Below are positions 10,419 to 23,924 of a DNA stretch of 64,000 bases, one piece after another. The DNA is taken from positions 20,992,316 through 21,056,315 of the forward strand of contig CM035232.1 in NCBI GenBank assembly GCA_020226215.1, read 5' to 3'. This stretch comes from Sindora glabra (lineage: Eukaryota > Streptophyta > Magnoliopsida > Fabales > Fabaceae). Made by a program: the position numbers and the translations under genes. The notes under the pieces were generated by a model. That model saw only the letters and a list, made by a program, of their open reading frames with translations, was not told where the DNA came from and did not search any database. Every line of letters begins with the position of its first letter. Position 1 is the stretch's first letter.

Positions 10419-13273
10419 ATGGATTCTTCTCCAACTTCTTCATCTCCAGAGTCCCAGAAATGGCTGGCTTTCTCCCTTCCTGACCATTTCCCCTCTTCTT
10501 CGACTCATTCCTCTCTATTCTCCTCTCCCGCTCCATCATCTACCATTCCAAGGAGTTCTGTTGATGTGTCGCCGGAGGAACCCGATGCAACCGTCGGATT
10601 AGGTGGTGGTGCAACCAGCCTTTGCCTCTCCATATTCACTGGTAGCCCTAAGTTTGAGGACTTTTTGGGCGGCTCCACCGCCACCGCCACGGCCTCCGCA
10701 ACTGCACCGCCACCACCGCTTCCTCAGTTAACCGCCGGCAACACGCTGACCGTCTCGGACAACGAGATATACGATTCCGAGCTCAAAACAATAGCCGCCA
10801 GCTTCCTTCGCGGCTTCGCTGCTTCCACTGAGCAAGCAGAGCCGCAAAAGCGGTCACTGGCTTCAGCGGAGTCGCCGCCAAAGAAAGCCATCGACACCTT
10901 CGGTCAACGCACCTCCATTTACCGCGGCGTCACCCGGTAACTGTTCACTCCATTTTTGGTATTCCTTTAATTTTCGCGTATCCCGGTAACTATTCACTTC
11001 ATTTTTGGTATTCATTTAATTTTCCAATAAAAATACATGAATAGATAACCGTTTATATAATTTTTAACACAAAAAATTGCAGGCATAGATGGACGGGGAG
11101 ATATGAAGCTCATCTATGGGATAATAGCTGTAGAAGAGAAGGGCAAAGTAGGAAAGGAAGACAAGGTAATTCTCTAATTTACTTCTTTTGCCCTTTGGGT
11201 TTTAGGAACAAACCGGGTCGGGTCCACCAGATCTGCTCTGAGAAGAGATTGTATTAAATAAACAAATCTTTTAATATATATATGAAAAAATTGCGTGGAA
11301 GCATTAGATTCTGGGAATCTAATTAACAGTGTAATGAATGTAAACCAACATGCAATTAGTGAATATAGAATGATAGTACAGATATTATGATGAATGAAGA
11401 TTCTGACGATGCTTGTTTTGTTTGTTTGCGGGTCTTTGAATCTGCAATGATTGCTGATTCGTGCGATACTTTGCTCATTATGGCTCAGTTTATTTGGGTA
11501 AGTTACTGGCGAAACTTCGCTTAACATAAAAATCCATCATTTTGTTTTTTTACCATGATGAATGAATGTCTCTTAGATTCAGATTCTCTGCTGAAGCTTA
11601 ATCATTTTAACTCAAAAATACTGTTTTTTTGGTGATCCTCTGGAAACTGACGTAGGTGGCTATGATAAGGAGGAGAAGGCAGCAAGAGCGTATGATCTAG
11701 CAGCCCTCAAATACTGGGGTCCGACTACCACCACCAACTTTCCGGTGAGCTAAATAAATGCCTTTTAGGTTAAGATGGTGAAAAAAACTTAACAGATATC
11801 AATATATTATCATATTTAATTATTGATATTTCATCTATAACGTATTTTTAAAAATTATTAATTTAATATATAATTAGATTTAGTAATATATTAATATATT
11901 ATTATGTCATTGTATATATTTTCCTTAAATGGCATGTTTTTGTCTTATTCAAACCTTGTTGCTGAAGATTTATTTTTCATTTGCATTTTTATGTACAGAT
12001 TTCGAACTACGAGAAGGAATTGGAAGAAATGAAGAACATGAGTAGGCAGGAATTCGTTGCCTCTCTCCGAAGGTAAAGGCATGCATTATAATTATAATAT
12101 ATTTTTGGGTTTTCTACCAATAGAACTTTTCAAAGTTATATATCTGTGTATTTTTGTTTAACATTTGTTGTTTTTCCTCAGGAAGAGCAGTGGTTTCTCT
12201 AGAGGTGCCTCCATCTACAGAGGAGTGACCAGGTAATATATATATATTATAATACATATTGCTTTAAATATTAGTGGCTTTTATCTGCTAGTGTATAGGT
12301 GTTGTACCTTACTATACCTTTTGATTCCGAATGAAAGACTTAACAGGCTCCAAAATATCTTTGTTTCAGGCATCACCAGCATGGTCGATGGCAGGCAAGA
12401 ATTGGCAGAGTTGCCGGTAACAAGGACCTCTACCTTGGCACTTTCAGTGAGTCCATTTCCCATCTCCATTACTCAATTATTGGCAATTATTTTCCTCATG
12501 CACTACTATTTTGCCGAAAAAAATGTTAAATTTTTTTTTATTAAAAAATTAGTCACAGCTATGTTACATTCTCGTCGTATTTTTTCGGTTATTCACGTAC
12601 AATTTTGTTTATAATTAATTATATAGGCACGCAAGAGGAAGCTGCAGAGGCCTATGACATTGCAGCTATAAAATTCAGAGGACTAAATGCAGTTACCAAC
12701 TTTGACATGAGCCGCTACGACGTCAAGAGTATCGCAAACGGCAATCTTCCCATCGGAGGATTATCCACCAAAGCCAAAAACTCCACCGATTCTCAATCCG
12801 ATGCAAGAACCCTCGACGGAATCAGCCGATCCGATGACCGAGATCCACCTTCATCGTCATCATTAACCTTTGCATCACAGCCTACAAGCTCATCGACTCT
12901 GAGCTTTGCCGCTATGCCCATCAAACAAGACCCATCAGAGAATTACTGGTCCAACATTCTGGGGTTGCAAAGCCCTTCCCTGAAGAACCCTAATTTTACA
13001 AACGGATTTACCCTGCAAACCTCCAATGCAACACCGTTTAGCATGGATTTCGGTGAAAGCAACGATGTGTTTTCCAATGGAGGGGTATTTGTTCAGCAAC
13101 AAAGCGGAAGCAGGGGGTCGAGTTCAACACTACCATTTGCGACACCAGTTACCTCAAATAGTAACAGTGGTTATGAGAATGGTTATGGAAACTGGATGGG
13201 AAGTTCTGTGCACACATTTCAATCTCATGCAAAGCCCAGTCTGTTTCAGACGGCAATATTTGGGATAGAATGA
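10419..13273 (+). CDS. AIL5: AINTEGUMENTA-like AP2 transcription factor (AIL5/PLT5-like), 8 exons
   Basis: Model: exons 10419-10936, 11083-11165, 11489-11497, 11656-11744, 11999-12072, 12182-12232, 12370-12446 and 12627-13273. This gives 1548 bp, 515 residues plus TGA, and all introns are GT-AG. Conserved AIL motifs are WLAFSL (residues 15-20), PKFEDFLGG (77-85) and [17 protein letters not shown] (117-133). The first AP2 domain runs from SIYRGVTR at 166 to about 232, a linker with EFVASLRR from 234 to 258, and the second AP2 domain from SIYRGVTR at 268 to about 328. The C-terminus carries YWSN (407-410) and ends FGIE, as in Arabidopsis AIL5. The family binds DNA in the nucleus and promotes growth and meristem competence (embryo, shoot, root and lateral organ programmes). 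The ANT-type motifs separate it from APETALA2-type genes. Orthology to AIL5 rather than another AIL is inferred from the C-terminus and overall layout. The gene looks intact. Confidence 0.95.
11489..11497 (+). other. AIL5: 9-bp mini-exon of the AIL gene
   Basis: The nine bases TTTATTTGG, bounded by CAG at 11486-11488 and GTAAG at 11498, supply the VYL of the RQVYLGGYD stretch in the first AP2 domain. Without it the flanking exons still join in frame but lose three conserved residues. A 9-bp exon here is a known conserved feature of AP2/ANT-lineage genes. It is easily missed by gene predictors. Confidence 0.93.
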
Positions 13274-15395
13274 TATCTGGTGATGCAGAAGGAGGATCTG
13301 TGCAAAATGATGAAAGTGAATTGAAGGAGGGGGGTGGCATTAGGTAGATGAGTTGGGAGGGCACTAATTGGCAATAATAATTCTTCACGGGAAGCTTAGC
13401 TTAGCCTAGCTGACACTCTACTAACTCAAAAGTTCTTTTGTTGTATTTTAAGTCTTTGGATTTCTTTTCTCTTCTATCATCGCTTTTTCCCTTTGTCCTC
13501 TTGTCTGCTGACATGGTTGAATACGAGTATAATAGGAAAGAAATCCTTTCATACTCGCCCTCATTTTTCATATCTTTTTTATTATCTGCTAGGAATCAGA
13601 CACAAATTAATCATAAATGTGACGGGAGAGTTATTTTCATTTTGAAGGTGTTTTGTTATTATCAGAATCGGGATGGTGGGGAGGGAATTCAAAGTTACTG
13701 ATTGATTAATAATCATGCAAGACGCCATCCTTTTGGTTGAGTTGTGAGTATAAATCTGTGGTTTTATTTGTAGGGGAAGCTATCGGGTTGTCTGCTGACG
13801 GTAATTATTTCATACTTATGCATGTAACAAGAGTTTTAACTTCGATTTAAATTTAAGAATATTATTTAAAATTATTAAAGAATATATATTGAAAATAATA
13901 TTTAAAATTAATTTTTTTATAAAAATTAAAGATTATTATTAAATATTAAATAATGAAATAAATTTATTAAATATAATTTAATAAATATAAAAAATTTAAA
14001 ATTTAATCTTAAAACCTATTTTTAGTTATTTACCCAAATTCACTTGCTCTTCAATCTATTAGAAATAGATGAAATCATTTGATTTATAATCATAGAAATA
14101 ATACAAAAAATCACTCAAGTAAGTGATGTGCTGAAGTGTCGCGTTGCAGGACATATCTTTAATCCTTTAGCATTTCTTTTCTTGATTATTGTTGCGTTAA
14201 GGACAGAGAGGTTTGATTGTAGTTGGAGGATATCTGTTTTTTAATGTGATATAACTACCTCTAATAATTTTTAGGGCAAAAATACTTATTATAAAAATAT
14301 AAATATATAAGTTTATTTATATAAATACAAATATAAATAAATATATATTATAATAAATTAATTGCATCTAATAATTACATATTCTTGACTTCAATGAGTT
14401 CAATCCCTTATTTTTTCTACTCTGTAAGTTTGACCATGAAGATGAATCGGAATATATCATACACTATGTTAGTCGTTGGAAAAGATATATTGTAGGATGA
14501 AATCATGCAAAGTATGGAGTTTATTGGGTGTGGATAAGATCTGGATCCACCATTTTCCTTTCTATTATTTTTTATTTTTTTTAAATAAATACATTTATAA
14601 TTTTAAATAAAAATTTTTATGTCTATTTTCCTGTGAATGGTTCCACTGTTCCAATGTCCGTCCATTTTGGTTTGGCGAAGGCTAGAGCTGCAGACATGGT
14701 CTACGCTGTGGTCAGGGGGTGGCATTTTGCTTTATAGGAAGCTAAAGCCGGAATTAAGAATATTCCTTTGCTACGTTCTTTCAAATTTGAATTCCACCGA
14801 ACTTGATTGTGGGTAACCATTTGATATATAAAAAATTTAATTTCATTAATAATTATTAATATTGTATGAAAAAATATAATACTCTAATTAAAATAATTAA
14901 TTTTCTAATATATGTTATTTTTTATTAAATATAATTATTAATATTATGTGATAATTATATAAATATTTTTGATAGATTTAACAATCTTAAAAATTTTATA
15001 TTAATAAATAAAATAAAATAAAAATAAATTTAATATTTAATTTATTTAAAAATTCTTATATGATTATATTGATATGAAATGTTAAATCATTCTGATATGA
15101 TTGTAAAAATCCGATCAACTTCATTTTTATTAAAAGTTGAGCTCATGAAAAATTGAGTTTAAAAAGATATTATTCAAATAAATTTATATAAATTCATTTA
15201 AACTGTTAAATTTAATTTTTTTATTTTTATTTTTATTAAATTTAAACATATAAATATTCGACTCCACTTTATTCGTTCCATGCATGTTAGTTAGTGGGGG
15301 TGGGGCTCTCTAATTGCCATTCGCCCCACTTCCCTCTTACCCTTAGGCCAATAATACTTCCCTCCATGGCAGTGGCCAACACATTATCTTTGCAT
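13274..15395. other. AIL 3' flank and AT-rich intergenic DNA
   Basis: The first 400 bases or so are of mixed composition and probably contain the 3' untranslated region; no single polyadenylation site can be chosen. From about 13800 the DNA becomes extremely AT-rich with no coding signal. A moderately GC-richer island at 14640-14770 has no recognisable coding content. Confidence 0.5.
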
Positions 15396-15398
15396 TAA

Positions 15399-16130
15399 GC
15401 GGGTGTTTAGCTAAAACTTTTTCAATAATTTTTAATTGATAGAGCCACTTCAATCAATTGATTTGATCGATCAATTTTTTTCGGTATTTGATAAATAATT
15501 ACTTCAATTAGTAAATTGACCTTAAACCAACTAATTCGCCAATTTCGAAAGTCAGAAATCTAAGGTCTACATTAAATGTCTTTAAAAAGTAAAAAATACC
15601 TTAAATTATATAATACATTCATCATTTTTATTAAAAGTATTAATATGATGACTTGAATCCCGTACCCTTAACGTGTAAATAGAAAATACTTTGACTCAAC
15701 TATTATGTTATATAAACCTTTAATTTTATTTGTATTAATTTAATGCACATTAGAATATAATAATTCTTTATAAATAATAAATAATCATTTTATTAATTAA
15801 ATTTATATGATAAAATTAATATTTTTAGTAAAATAATTGTTGTAATGTGTTACAGATATTGCTATATATTTATTCAATAAATTTTATTTCTTTTCACATT
15901 AAAAATATAAATTAGCAAGATTAATTCATACACATAAATAATATATATAAATATATATATATATACTCTAATAAATTCATATATTTATAAATTATTTTAT
16001 ATATAGATAGTTAATTTTATTAAATATTTATGTTCAAATAACTAATATTATCAATTAAAAATAATTATTAGTTAATAGCTAATTAAATTAATTAATTATT
16101 AATATAATTAGCTAATTATTAAACAAGATT
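15399..16130. mobile_element. AT-rich non-autonomous element, family copy 1
   Basis: The left border reads GGGTGTTTAGCTAAAACTTTT and the right border, reverse-complemented, CTTGTTTAATAATTAGCTAA. The right-hand 350 bp, reverse-complemented, aligns with the left-hand part of the element at 26418: both contain TATTTAATAAAATTAA followed by a TATATATAAAAT tract. No ORF. Boundaries are approximate because the sequence is so AT-rich. Confidence 0.45.
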
Positions 16131-16866
16131 TAATTCATTGGTCAAATTTTATTTCTTTAACCAACCGTTGGTTGAATAAGTAAAAGTAGGTTATCTTCAG
16201 ATATTTCAAATTCAATAAAACTCTTGAATTTGATTATTACAGACTTTTTTATTGGGTGAAATTTACTACCTATAACTGCAGTTTCAAATAAGAATTAACT
16301 TCGATGTAGAGATATTGCAAACCAAAAATGAATCTTTATTCCAATTTAAAATTTTATATCATCTCTATATTATTATTAATACAAGGCTCATTATGTATTA
16401 TTCAAATCATAATTTTTAGAATTAGATTATTCATTGAATTAGGTAAAATACTAGTTTATTGATTCAATTATTGGTTCACTAATTAAATTGATTTTAATCT
16501 TAAAATATAAATTATATATATACTAATAATATATTTAAAATAATAAAATATAAGTAATACAATAATAATTTATATTAAAAATAATTAAAAATGATATAAA
16601 TTCTATAAATATGAAATTATAAAGATAATATATCTTAATTATTATAAAATTATACAAATTTTATTTTTTTAAAGAATTGAAAAAAATAATTTAATCTACT
16701 AATTTTAATTGATTTTAATCGATTTGCATTGATTTATATACATATTGAATTTAAAATCTTCATCAAATTAGTTTGTTGGCTCATTCGCTGATTCATCTAT
16801 TTGACTAGTGAATCTGATCCAGTTTTCAAACTAGGATTCAAATTTCATGATCTACAAGGTGATAAA
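16131..16866. other. AT-rich intergenic, nothing recognised
   Basis: Low-complexity, highly AT-rich sequence. No ORF, repeat border or RNA gene could be supported. Confidence 0.5.
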
Positions 16867-16874
16867 TGAAAAAA

Positions 16875-17048
16875 GGTAAATTTTAAGGTGCCCTTAGAAG
16901 TTTAATATCCGGTATAGTGTGGTAAAATACAAGTCATTAGATGATATTACTAAATTATTATAAAAAATTTTGTAATCTAATCTAGTGACCTGTATTTTGT
17001 CATATCACCCTAAATATCAAACCCCTAAGGATACTTTAGAAAGCATCC
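16875..17048. mobile_element. MITE of 174 bp with 8-bp target duplication
   Basis: Flanked by TGAAAAAA at 16867-16874 and again at 17049-17056. The left end starts GGTAAATTTTAAGGTGCCCTTAG and the reverse complement of the right end starts GGATGCTTTCTAAAGTATCC. The arms stay alignable for about 75 bp (for example AAAATACAAGTCATTAGAT opposite AAAATACAGGTCACTAGAT). The centre is a short AT loop. An 8-bp duplication fits hAT, and a 9-bp one (MULE) cannot be excluded because the duplication is a poly-A context. Non-coding. Confidence 0.75.
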
Positions 17049-17440
17049 TGAAAAAAAAAATAATAAAATGAAAATGTAGAATGAACAATAAATAGGACGG
17101 AAAGGACGTTGATATTTGAGTTACAAATGAATAGTGGTATATATCAGGGAAACTTCTTCAGCACACCCTTAAAATATTGTGTATCCATATGATTACCATA
17201 AATTTTATGTATTTTTTATAAAATAGGTAATGTTTTATATAAAATTTATAATTTTTTTCATAAAATCTCACAAGAGTTCTTCAAATTTTTATATTGTAAT
17301 ATCACTATTTTATATTACGAGATATATAAATAAAATGATAAAATCTTATGAAAAAATTGTGAGTTTTACGTAAAAGTTGCACTTTATATAATTTATATCA
17401 TATAAAAAAGTTAGAAATTTTATGAATTTTTCTTGTGAAA

Positions 17441-17499
17441 TTTAAAAAAATTCGTATCAATAGAATTTTTTGAAATTGTGATACGAATTTTTTGAAATT
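17441..17499. repeat. Short perfect-arm hairpin
   Basis: AAAAAATTCGTATCA and TGATACGAATTTTTT face each other across a loop of about 19 bases, giving a 15-bp stem. A second partial copy of the loop sequence (TTTTTTGAAATTG) follows immediately. Probably a relic of an inverted-repeat element. Confidence 0.55.
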
Positions 17500-20300
17500 G
17501 TATCGAAGCTAAGGAAAAAAAAAAGGACTAGAGACGGATTTAACTTATCTTGTTCAATTTTGGAGAATAAACAAACACTAGTAAAACAATTGTGCTTGTG
17601 TTTAAATAGTCTTTTATATTAATTTAACTATAATTGCTACGTATTTGAATCAGATTCTCTCTATTTTAAAAATTTGAGAGTGTAATTTTAGGAAAAACAG
17701 GATATAAAAAGATAAAAATATATTTTATTTCTTAATTTTCAGTGAAATTTCAACATTATCCTTTTAAGATTTATTTGGAATAAATTCTACTCTAACATTT
17801 CAAAAACTTGTAATGATATTGTCCAATAGCCTAATATTATTAGATTTTTTTTAATGAAAATACTTATGCAACATTCAATGTAGCATCTTATATGGCTCAT
17901 ATAAGTAATTTTTTATATTATTCTTATGATAAAAAGATATTTTTAATCCTTTAACTTTCATTACAATTTCAATCTTATTTTTAAAATTTTATATGAAATA
18001 AAATTACCTCTAACTTTTCTTTTTCATAACTACATAGTTATTTAAATTCTTGTTTTTATGGTGATTTGTTTCAAACTTCATTTTATGATTTTCTTCTTTC
18101 TCTTTGTTATACCTAAATTTTCTGTTGATTTCTAACTTAATTAATTTTGTACTTTTTTTTCTTTCGTAGGCAACTTCTTTTATGTCATTAATATTTGTGT
18201 CAATAATAATTTAACTTTTTGATAATCATCATTATTTGATAATTTTTTTACTATCATTAAAGTGAATTTGTTTATTGTCTTTAGAAAATTAAAAAAAAAA
18301 TTATTTCAAATAAAATTAAAACTTTACTAAAATTAAGAACCAAAATGTAACAACTTGAAAAATTAAAGAAACACATACCTGAATGTCTTTGGCTTGCATA
18401 TTTAGCATACATGATCACATATTAGAAGTTGTTTGCTTTGCATACAAAGTAATTTTTCATAAAAAATTAAATTTTCAAGGAAATAACTTCTCATGTGAAC
18501 TTATTGAAAAGTATTCAAAATTGTTTAGTTCACACATAAAAAGTAATATTTCCTAAAAAGTAATTTCTTATATTTTGTTTAGTTCAACTTTAAATATTTC
18601 ATAAAGTATTAATAAAATAATTATTATATCTTTAATATTATTATAATATAAATTAATAAATTTTAATTATCATTAATTAAATTTGATGAGGATAATTTTG
18701 TTAATATAGGAAATAGAATTTACTTAAGAGAGAAGTAGATAAGTAGCTTTTCATATTTCGTGGGAAGTAAAATTTTATAAGAAGTCTCATTTTTTTCAAT
18801 TTGTAAAATAATGGTCAAATAAATAACTTATTTTTTTTTATTTTTGAAGAAATAGAATTTTTTATATTATTAAGATGAATAAAGCAAACTCTTACTTAGT
18901 TTGTCTTATTACGTCTTCTACCAAATATTTTTAATAGATTTTTCAAATTTTTTGCTTTTAATAAGTAGTATATAGTTTTGGATTTCAAATTAATTTTCCT
19001 AACTTCTCATTATATATCATCCTACCAAGGCATAATTGAGACGGCACTAATTGGTCTTGTTTGGTTTTAGCACTATTTACATTAGAAAGGCAACTTAAGG
19101 ACCACTAATTATGAGAGGCTACGACTTTGACAAAAAGTTGGGAAATCAAAATTCACAATTGAAAGTGGAGACGGTGCAAAAAAAAGTTAGAGAAGTGTTT
19201 TAAAATTTGAAGTGATACAATGATTTTAAATATTATTAAATTAAAATTATTTGATTATATTTATTAAAAATAAATAATTATAATTAAATAATTTTAATTT
19301 GAAAATTTCAAAATCTATTACCTTACCCTAAATTTCGAAGTATAATAATAGGAAGCACGGCAAAAAGGTCATTATGTGCAATAAGACAGAAACAAAAACT
19401 TGTTCTTTTTATGACGACGCTTTGGAATGGGCCTTACAGGGTCCATAAGAAAAAAATTATGATACATAATACATGATGCATTAATATAACTATGATGTAT
19501 TATTATACAATAATTTTTAAAAAATTATTACATTAATATATATTCAGATTTGATAATATATTAATATATACAGTTATGATCCCTTATTATAACGTCACTT
19601 TAGTTTGGAAGCTCATTTAAAAAATAAACAGGAAATACAGAAAAAGTGTTGAATTTTTACATATAGATTATATAAGAGATTAGAGTTTGATTGCAACAAT
19701 TCTGTTCAATAATTTATAGGAGAATGGATTGGTGTCAGAATTTCAATTAATGATTTGATATATGAGAAAAAAATTATTGAATTATCTTGTATCTATTACG
19801 AAAAAATTAAATGTTAAATTATAAATTGAGAAAAAAATCTTAATTTTTAGGTTAATTTTATAGTCAAGAGAAACCTGATAAGAACATCAATAAAGAAATC
19901 AGAGCCCAATTTTATAGCATCTTTACATGCAAAGTGATATGTGAGGGAGAGATCATGAAATGTTTTCATATTAATCCTCAGAAAAAATTTTAACCGATAA
20001 TTTAATGTTGAAGAAAAAATTAAATATAAAAAAACCGAATGTTAATTTATAAATTCCGGAGAAACCTTAACTCCTAAATTAAATTTTTTAATCGAGAGAA
20101 ACTCGAAAAGAGCACCCAACAAAAAGGACAGGAAAATGGAGTCTTTTCTTGTCTCTTGTTAAAAAATCCTGCAAGGATGATGACTGTCCATTGTACCTTT
20201 CGGCGCTTATAAGATCCTTCTGCGCTATTTGCTTTCACCTTTGACCACTCTTTTGACTCTCCTTTACGTCTCTTTGTTATGAATTAAAAAAACAAAAGGT
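17500..20300. other. Intergenic, no gene recognised
   Basis: AT-rich throughout. At 18430-18830 several short repeats of the form TTTGTTTAGTTCA and AAAGTAATTT suggest an old non-autonomous transposon, but the borders are not clear. At 19440-19600 there is a weak inverted pair (ATTATGATACATAAT facing CAGTTATGATCC). No coding sequence or RNA gene is supported. Confidence 0.45.
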
Positions 20301-20301
20301 G

Positions 20302-20425
20302 CGGACAAACAGAATGGTAATTTGCCGTTATACTTATCAATTTGTATGCATATGTGAACAGAGGAACGGACAAATAGAGTGCCGATTTCTTGTCATACTT
20401 ATCAATTTGCATGCGTAAGGATGGG
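20302..20425. repeat. Tandem duplication, 65-bp period, two copies
   Basis: CGGACAAACAGAATGG at 20302 is repeated as CGGACAAATAGAGTGC at 20367. Both are followed by a shared CATACTTATCAATTTG-type stretch ending in TGCAT. The copies differ at about one base in six. Confidence 0.6.
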
Positions 20426-21455
20426 TTAAAATTTTTTTATAATCATTTTCATTTTTTTCTCTATTTAAATGTTATTGAAAGTAAATATTTTGACAGAAGG
20501 AATCTCAGGGCAAACATGATTCTGTACCTACCGCTATTAAGAATTAAAGTACGGAAAATAATTAATAAAATAAAAATTATTCATTTTACGTTGCATCACT
20601 TTTATTGTTGTTTAGTCTCTCTTTTATTGCAGTCATTGGCCCCAAAAATTAAAAAAACTTGATTCACGACGTCAATATAGATATATATTATTAGAGGAAG
20701 GAATATCTTATACTTTAGGATAAAAAAACTATAAAATTATGATAATACAAAAATAATTTCTCCTTTAAAAAAGTAAAAAAAATCTCTTATTAAAATTATT
20801 ATTTTTTATTATTTTAATAATCTATAATCATATTTTTATGAAAAATATTTTAAAAAAAATAAAGAAAGTCATAATAGTCTTCGGTTTTCACGCAAATAAT
20901 TGCTTTTAGGTTTAGCAATGGAGAATAATTTGAAGGCGTAATTAGCTTCATGGATATTAGAATGGTAGCTATCTTTAATGATGAGAGGTAAGTGAGATCG
21001 TGCGGTGAGCTTCTGTAATAATTAATTAAGTAGCTATCATATTCCTTAACTATCATATCATCTATGTTATCTTATCATTACATTTTTGTACCATTCATCA
21101 CTAATCACTTTAACTTTTTTCTTCCTCCAACTGTACCTCCCACATTTTACTTTTAAGCAAGTTAATATATGTACACCAAAGCCTAATGCTGTATAAATCC
21201 TATTTTTCTCCACAATTTAACATTTTTATATCATCATTCACTAATTTTCCTTTTAAATTATATATATATGCGTTTAAGTAGTCATGCAAAAGCGTTGCTT
21301 AAAAATGAAAAATATAAAAAAATTCATTCTGAAATTTATTTCACAAAGAATTTTGGCAAAAGTGGCTGCATGCATGAATTGCCACGAGTTTTCTATAAAG
21401 ATACTTCTAATTGCAATTATTGGTGTCAAGGTCAGGCTCTGTAGCTAGGAAGTGC

Positions 21456-21523
<68 letters not shown>
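21456..21523. repeat. (AAT)n microsatellite
   Basis: An uninterrupted trinucleotide run of 68 bp (over 22 units). Likely polymorphic between individuals. Confidence 0.97.
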
Positions 21524-23920
21524 CTTTTCATTTACTTTAATTCATTTATTTTCACTCAATACAATATAAGTCCGTGAATTCCATGAATGGGACCTGTAAA
21601 ATTGTACTGCAGCGAAACAAGTATTTGCCTTGTTTAGTTCCAAGCCTTTCTCCTAATGCTGCCTTTGTCTGTCTGCGTATGCCAAAGTTATTTGAAAATC
21701 TCACGATCAATCCAAAATTATGGCAGCTCATGCAGATTATTTATTCATTTTGTGTAAAATTAATAACACATTAACGTCAATAATTCCATTAGTACTATGT
21801 CCTTGAGGGAATGAAATCAAGTTTGGATTTAAATTAATCTTTTCTACTTGTAAATTAATTATACACAGCCATTCATTCATAAAATATCAAACCAATAAAA
21901 AATGTTAATTTTTTATTACTAATAAAATTTTAAATTTTATTTTATTTTTAACAACATATCATATTCTTACATGTTTTTACACAAAAAGTATATGAAATTT
22001 AAAGTCATGGAATTTACATACCTTCAAATGTCTTTTCCGAAATGTCATATATACTTAAGCAGCAGCTCTAAAAGTTGCATTATGAATCGAGTGGTCCAAT
22101 AAATAATCTCTGAAATCCAATGAATAGTGCCGAGATTTTCATATAGTTTTCTAGTGAGAAAAACGTGGTTTGTATTAGCTTTTGATAATCAGTAATGGCA
22201 CTTTACGTCTAACTAATAAATATCGGGCTCAAGCCAAGTTGATAAGCACACGCTAGTCCTTAACAAAAGGCTAAATTCTGAAATGCAACAAATTGTTAGT
22301 CAAATCTAACTGCACAAAGCTTCCCTTTTCCTTTTCTTTTTGTTGAACTTTCTTTTTGGGTCAAGTCACAATCCATGTTCCCTTTAGTTTGGACTACAAA
22401 CAAGTTATGTCGGCCATTTTGTGATACAGCCACAACTTTATTCATTTATTACTAATTGTCTTTCAATAAAAATTTTTGCTTTGATGAGTAGCTTTGACCG
22501 AGGGATATAATTAAAAGTTGGTATCTTAGCTAGCAACCAACCCCATCGTTTGTTTTTGTTAATTTTAATGATGAAGGGCATTAGAGGAGTTTGGCCTTCG
22601 CTATTTCAAAAACAAATCCTGCATTGGAATAGAAATACACTATATTATAATTCATGGGATATACGAATTGTGATTTTGTTTAACTAAAAATTAATATTAC
22701 AATGAATGTATTAATTAATAATCTTATATTATAAAAAATATACGATTAAGTATTTTTTTAAAAGAAATATATTAAATTACATTTACATTAAATAGTTCAT
22801 AAATTTTGAAATGTTTCATTGAATATAATATTAATTATTATATTCAAATTATCATTTACTTTATTATGAATTAATACAATTATAAATAATTTTATCAATT
22901 AATTAAGAGATATTATATGTGAATTAATTTTAAAATATTATTAATTTACTTATTATAAATATATCTTTTCAACTATTTTTGAAGAAGAAGAGTTGTTCAA
23001 GGAATAGAAGGTTACACTTATATAAAAATATAAATTTTGGTATACTTCTTTGAATACTATATTAATAGTGATATTTGAATTATTATTTATATTATTATAA
23101 ATAATTAGAAAATTTCTATACAAATACTTTATTTATATTAAGTATCAAATACTTATATTAAAATAATTAAAATTAAAATTAAAATTTTATATTATGTATC
23201 CTACTTGTAAAATTCATGAAAAATTTAACACTAATAAGTTTTAAAAGTTTTATTCAAGAAAATATGACTCAATCATTAATTAATATATCCAAATTACCAA
23301 TTTATCTAAATAAAAAATATTCTGATTTGATCATTTATATACTTTAATCAATTAATTTTTTCAACAATTATTAATTTTGAGTAATTTAATCTATCAATTA
23401 TAATTTTTTACTTTTAATTTAATTAAAATTATTAATGCAAATCAAATGTGATTGAGATTAAAGATATTATAAAAATATAATAAATAAAAAATGATAAAAA
23501 TTACTCCAAAGAGAAAGAAAATACATGAAAAGTAAAAAAAATTAGTAAGTCAAGGAAATAAATTAAAGAGATTATGAAAATATAATAAATAAGAGAAAGA
23601 AATTAAAGAATTTTATTTTTAATTTAATATAAATTATTATATAAGAATAAAAGATTTAATCTCTGTTGTATGAATATAACTCACTGCAATGTAATATTTA
23701 TTAATAAAAAATTGATTACATGAGTGTAACTTACTATAATATAATGTTCATTAAGAAGAAATAATAAATTGACATATGTCAAATTATAAAAATAATACTT
23801 GTTATAATAAAAAATAAATAATATTATAATTAATATATAATATAAAAATTATAATTATTTATTTTCACCTTTGTTAATGAATGACATTTTGTGGGCATAT
23901 TTATCCATCAGTATGTATTA
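21524..23920. other. Intergenic, no gene recognised
   Basis: 21540-22620 is of more balanced composition than its surroundings but shows no convincing exon structure on either strand. 22640-23880 is extremely AT-rich and may be an old non-autonomous transposon. Nothing can be assigned. Confidence 0.45.
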
Positions 23921-23924
23921 GTAA

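Noticed and set aside
10297..10602. 101-codon frame overlapping the AIL start
   Set aside because: It begins at TTG and overlaps the AIL coding sequence in another frame; a shadow.
11174..11527. 117-codon minus-strand frame
   Set aside because: It covers an AIL intron and the mini-exon in antisense; no homology and no splice or promoter context.
13438..13701. 87-codon frame after the AIL stop
   Set aside because: Low-complexity Phe/Leu/Ser content from T-rich 3' flank; no recognisable domain.
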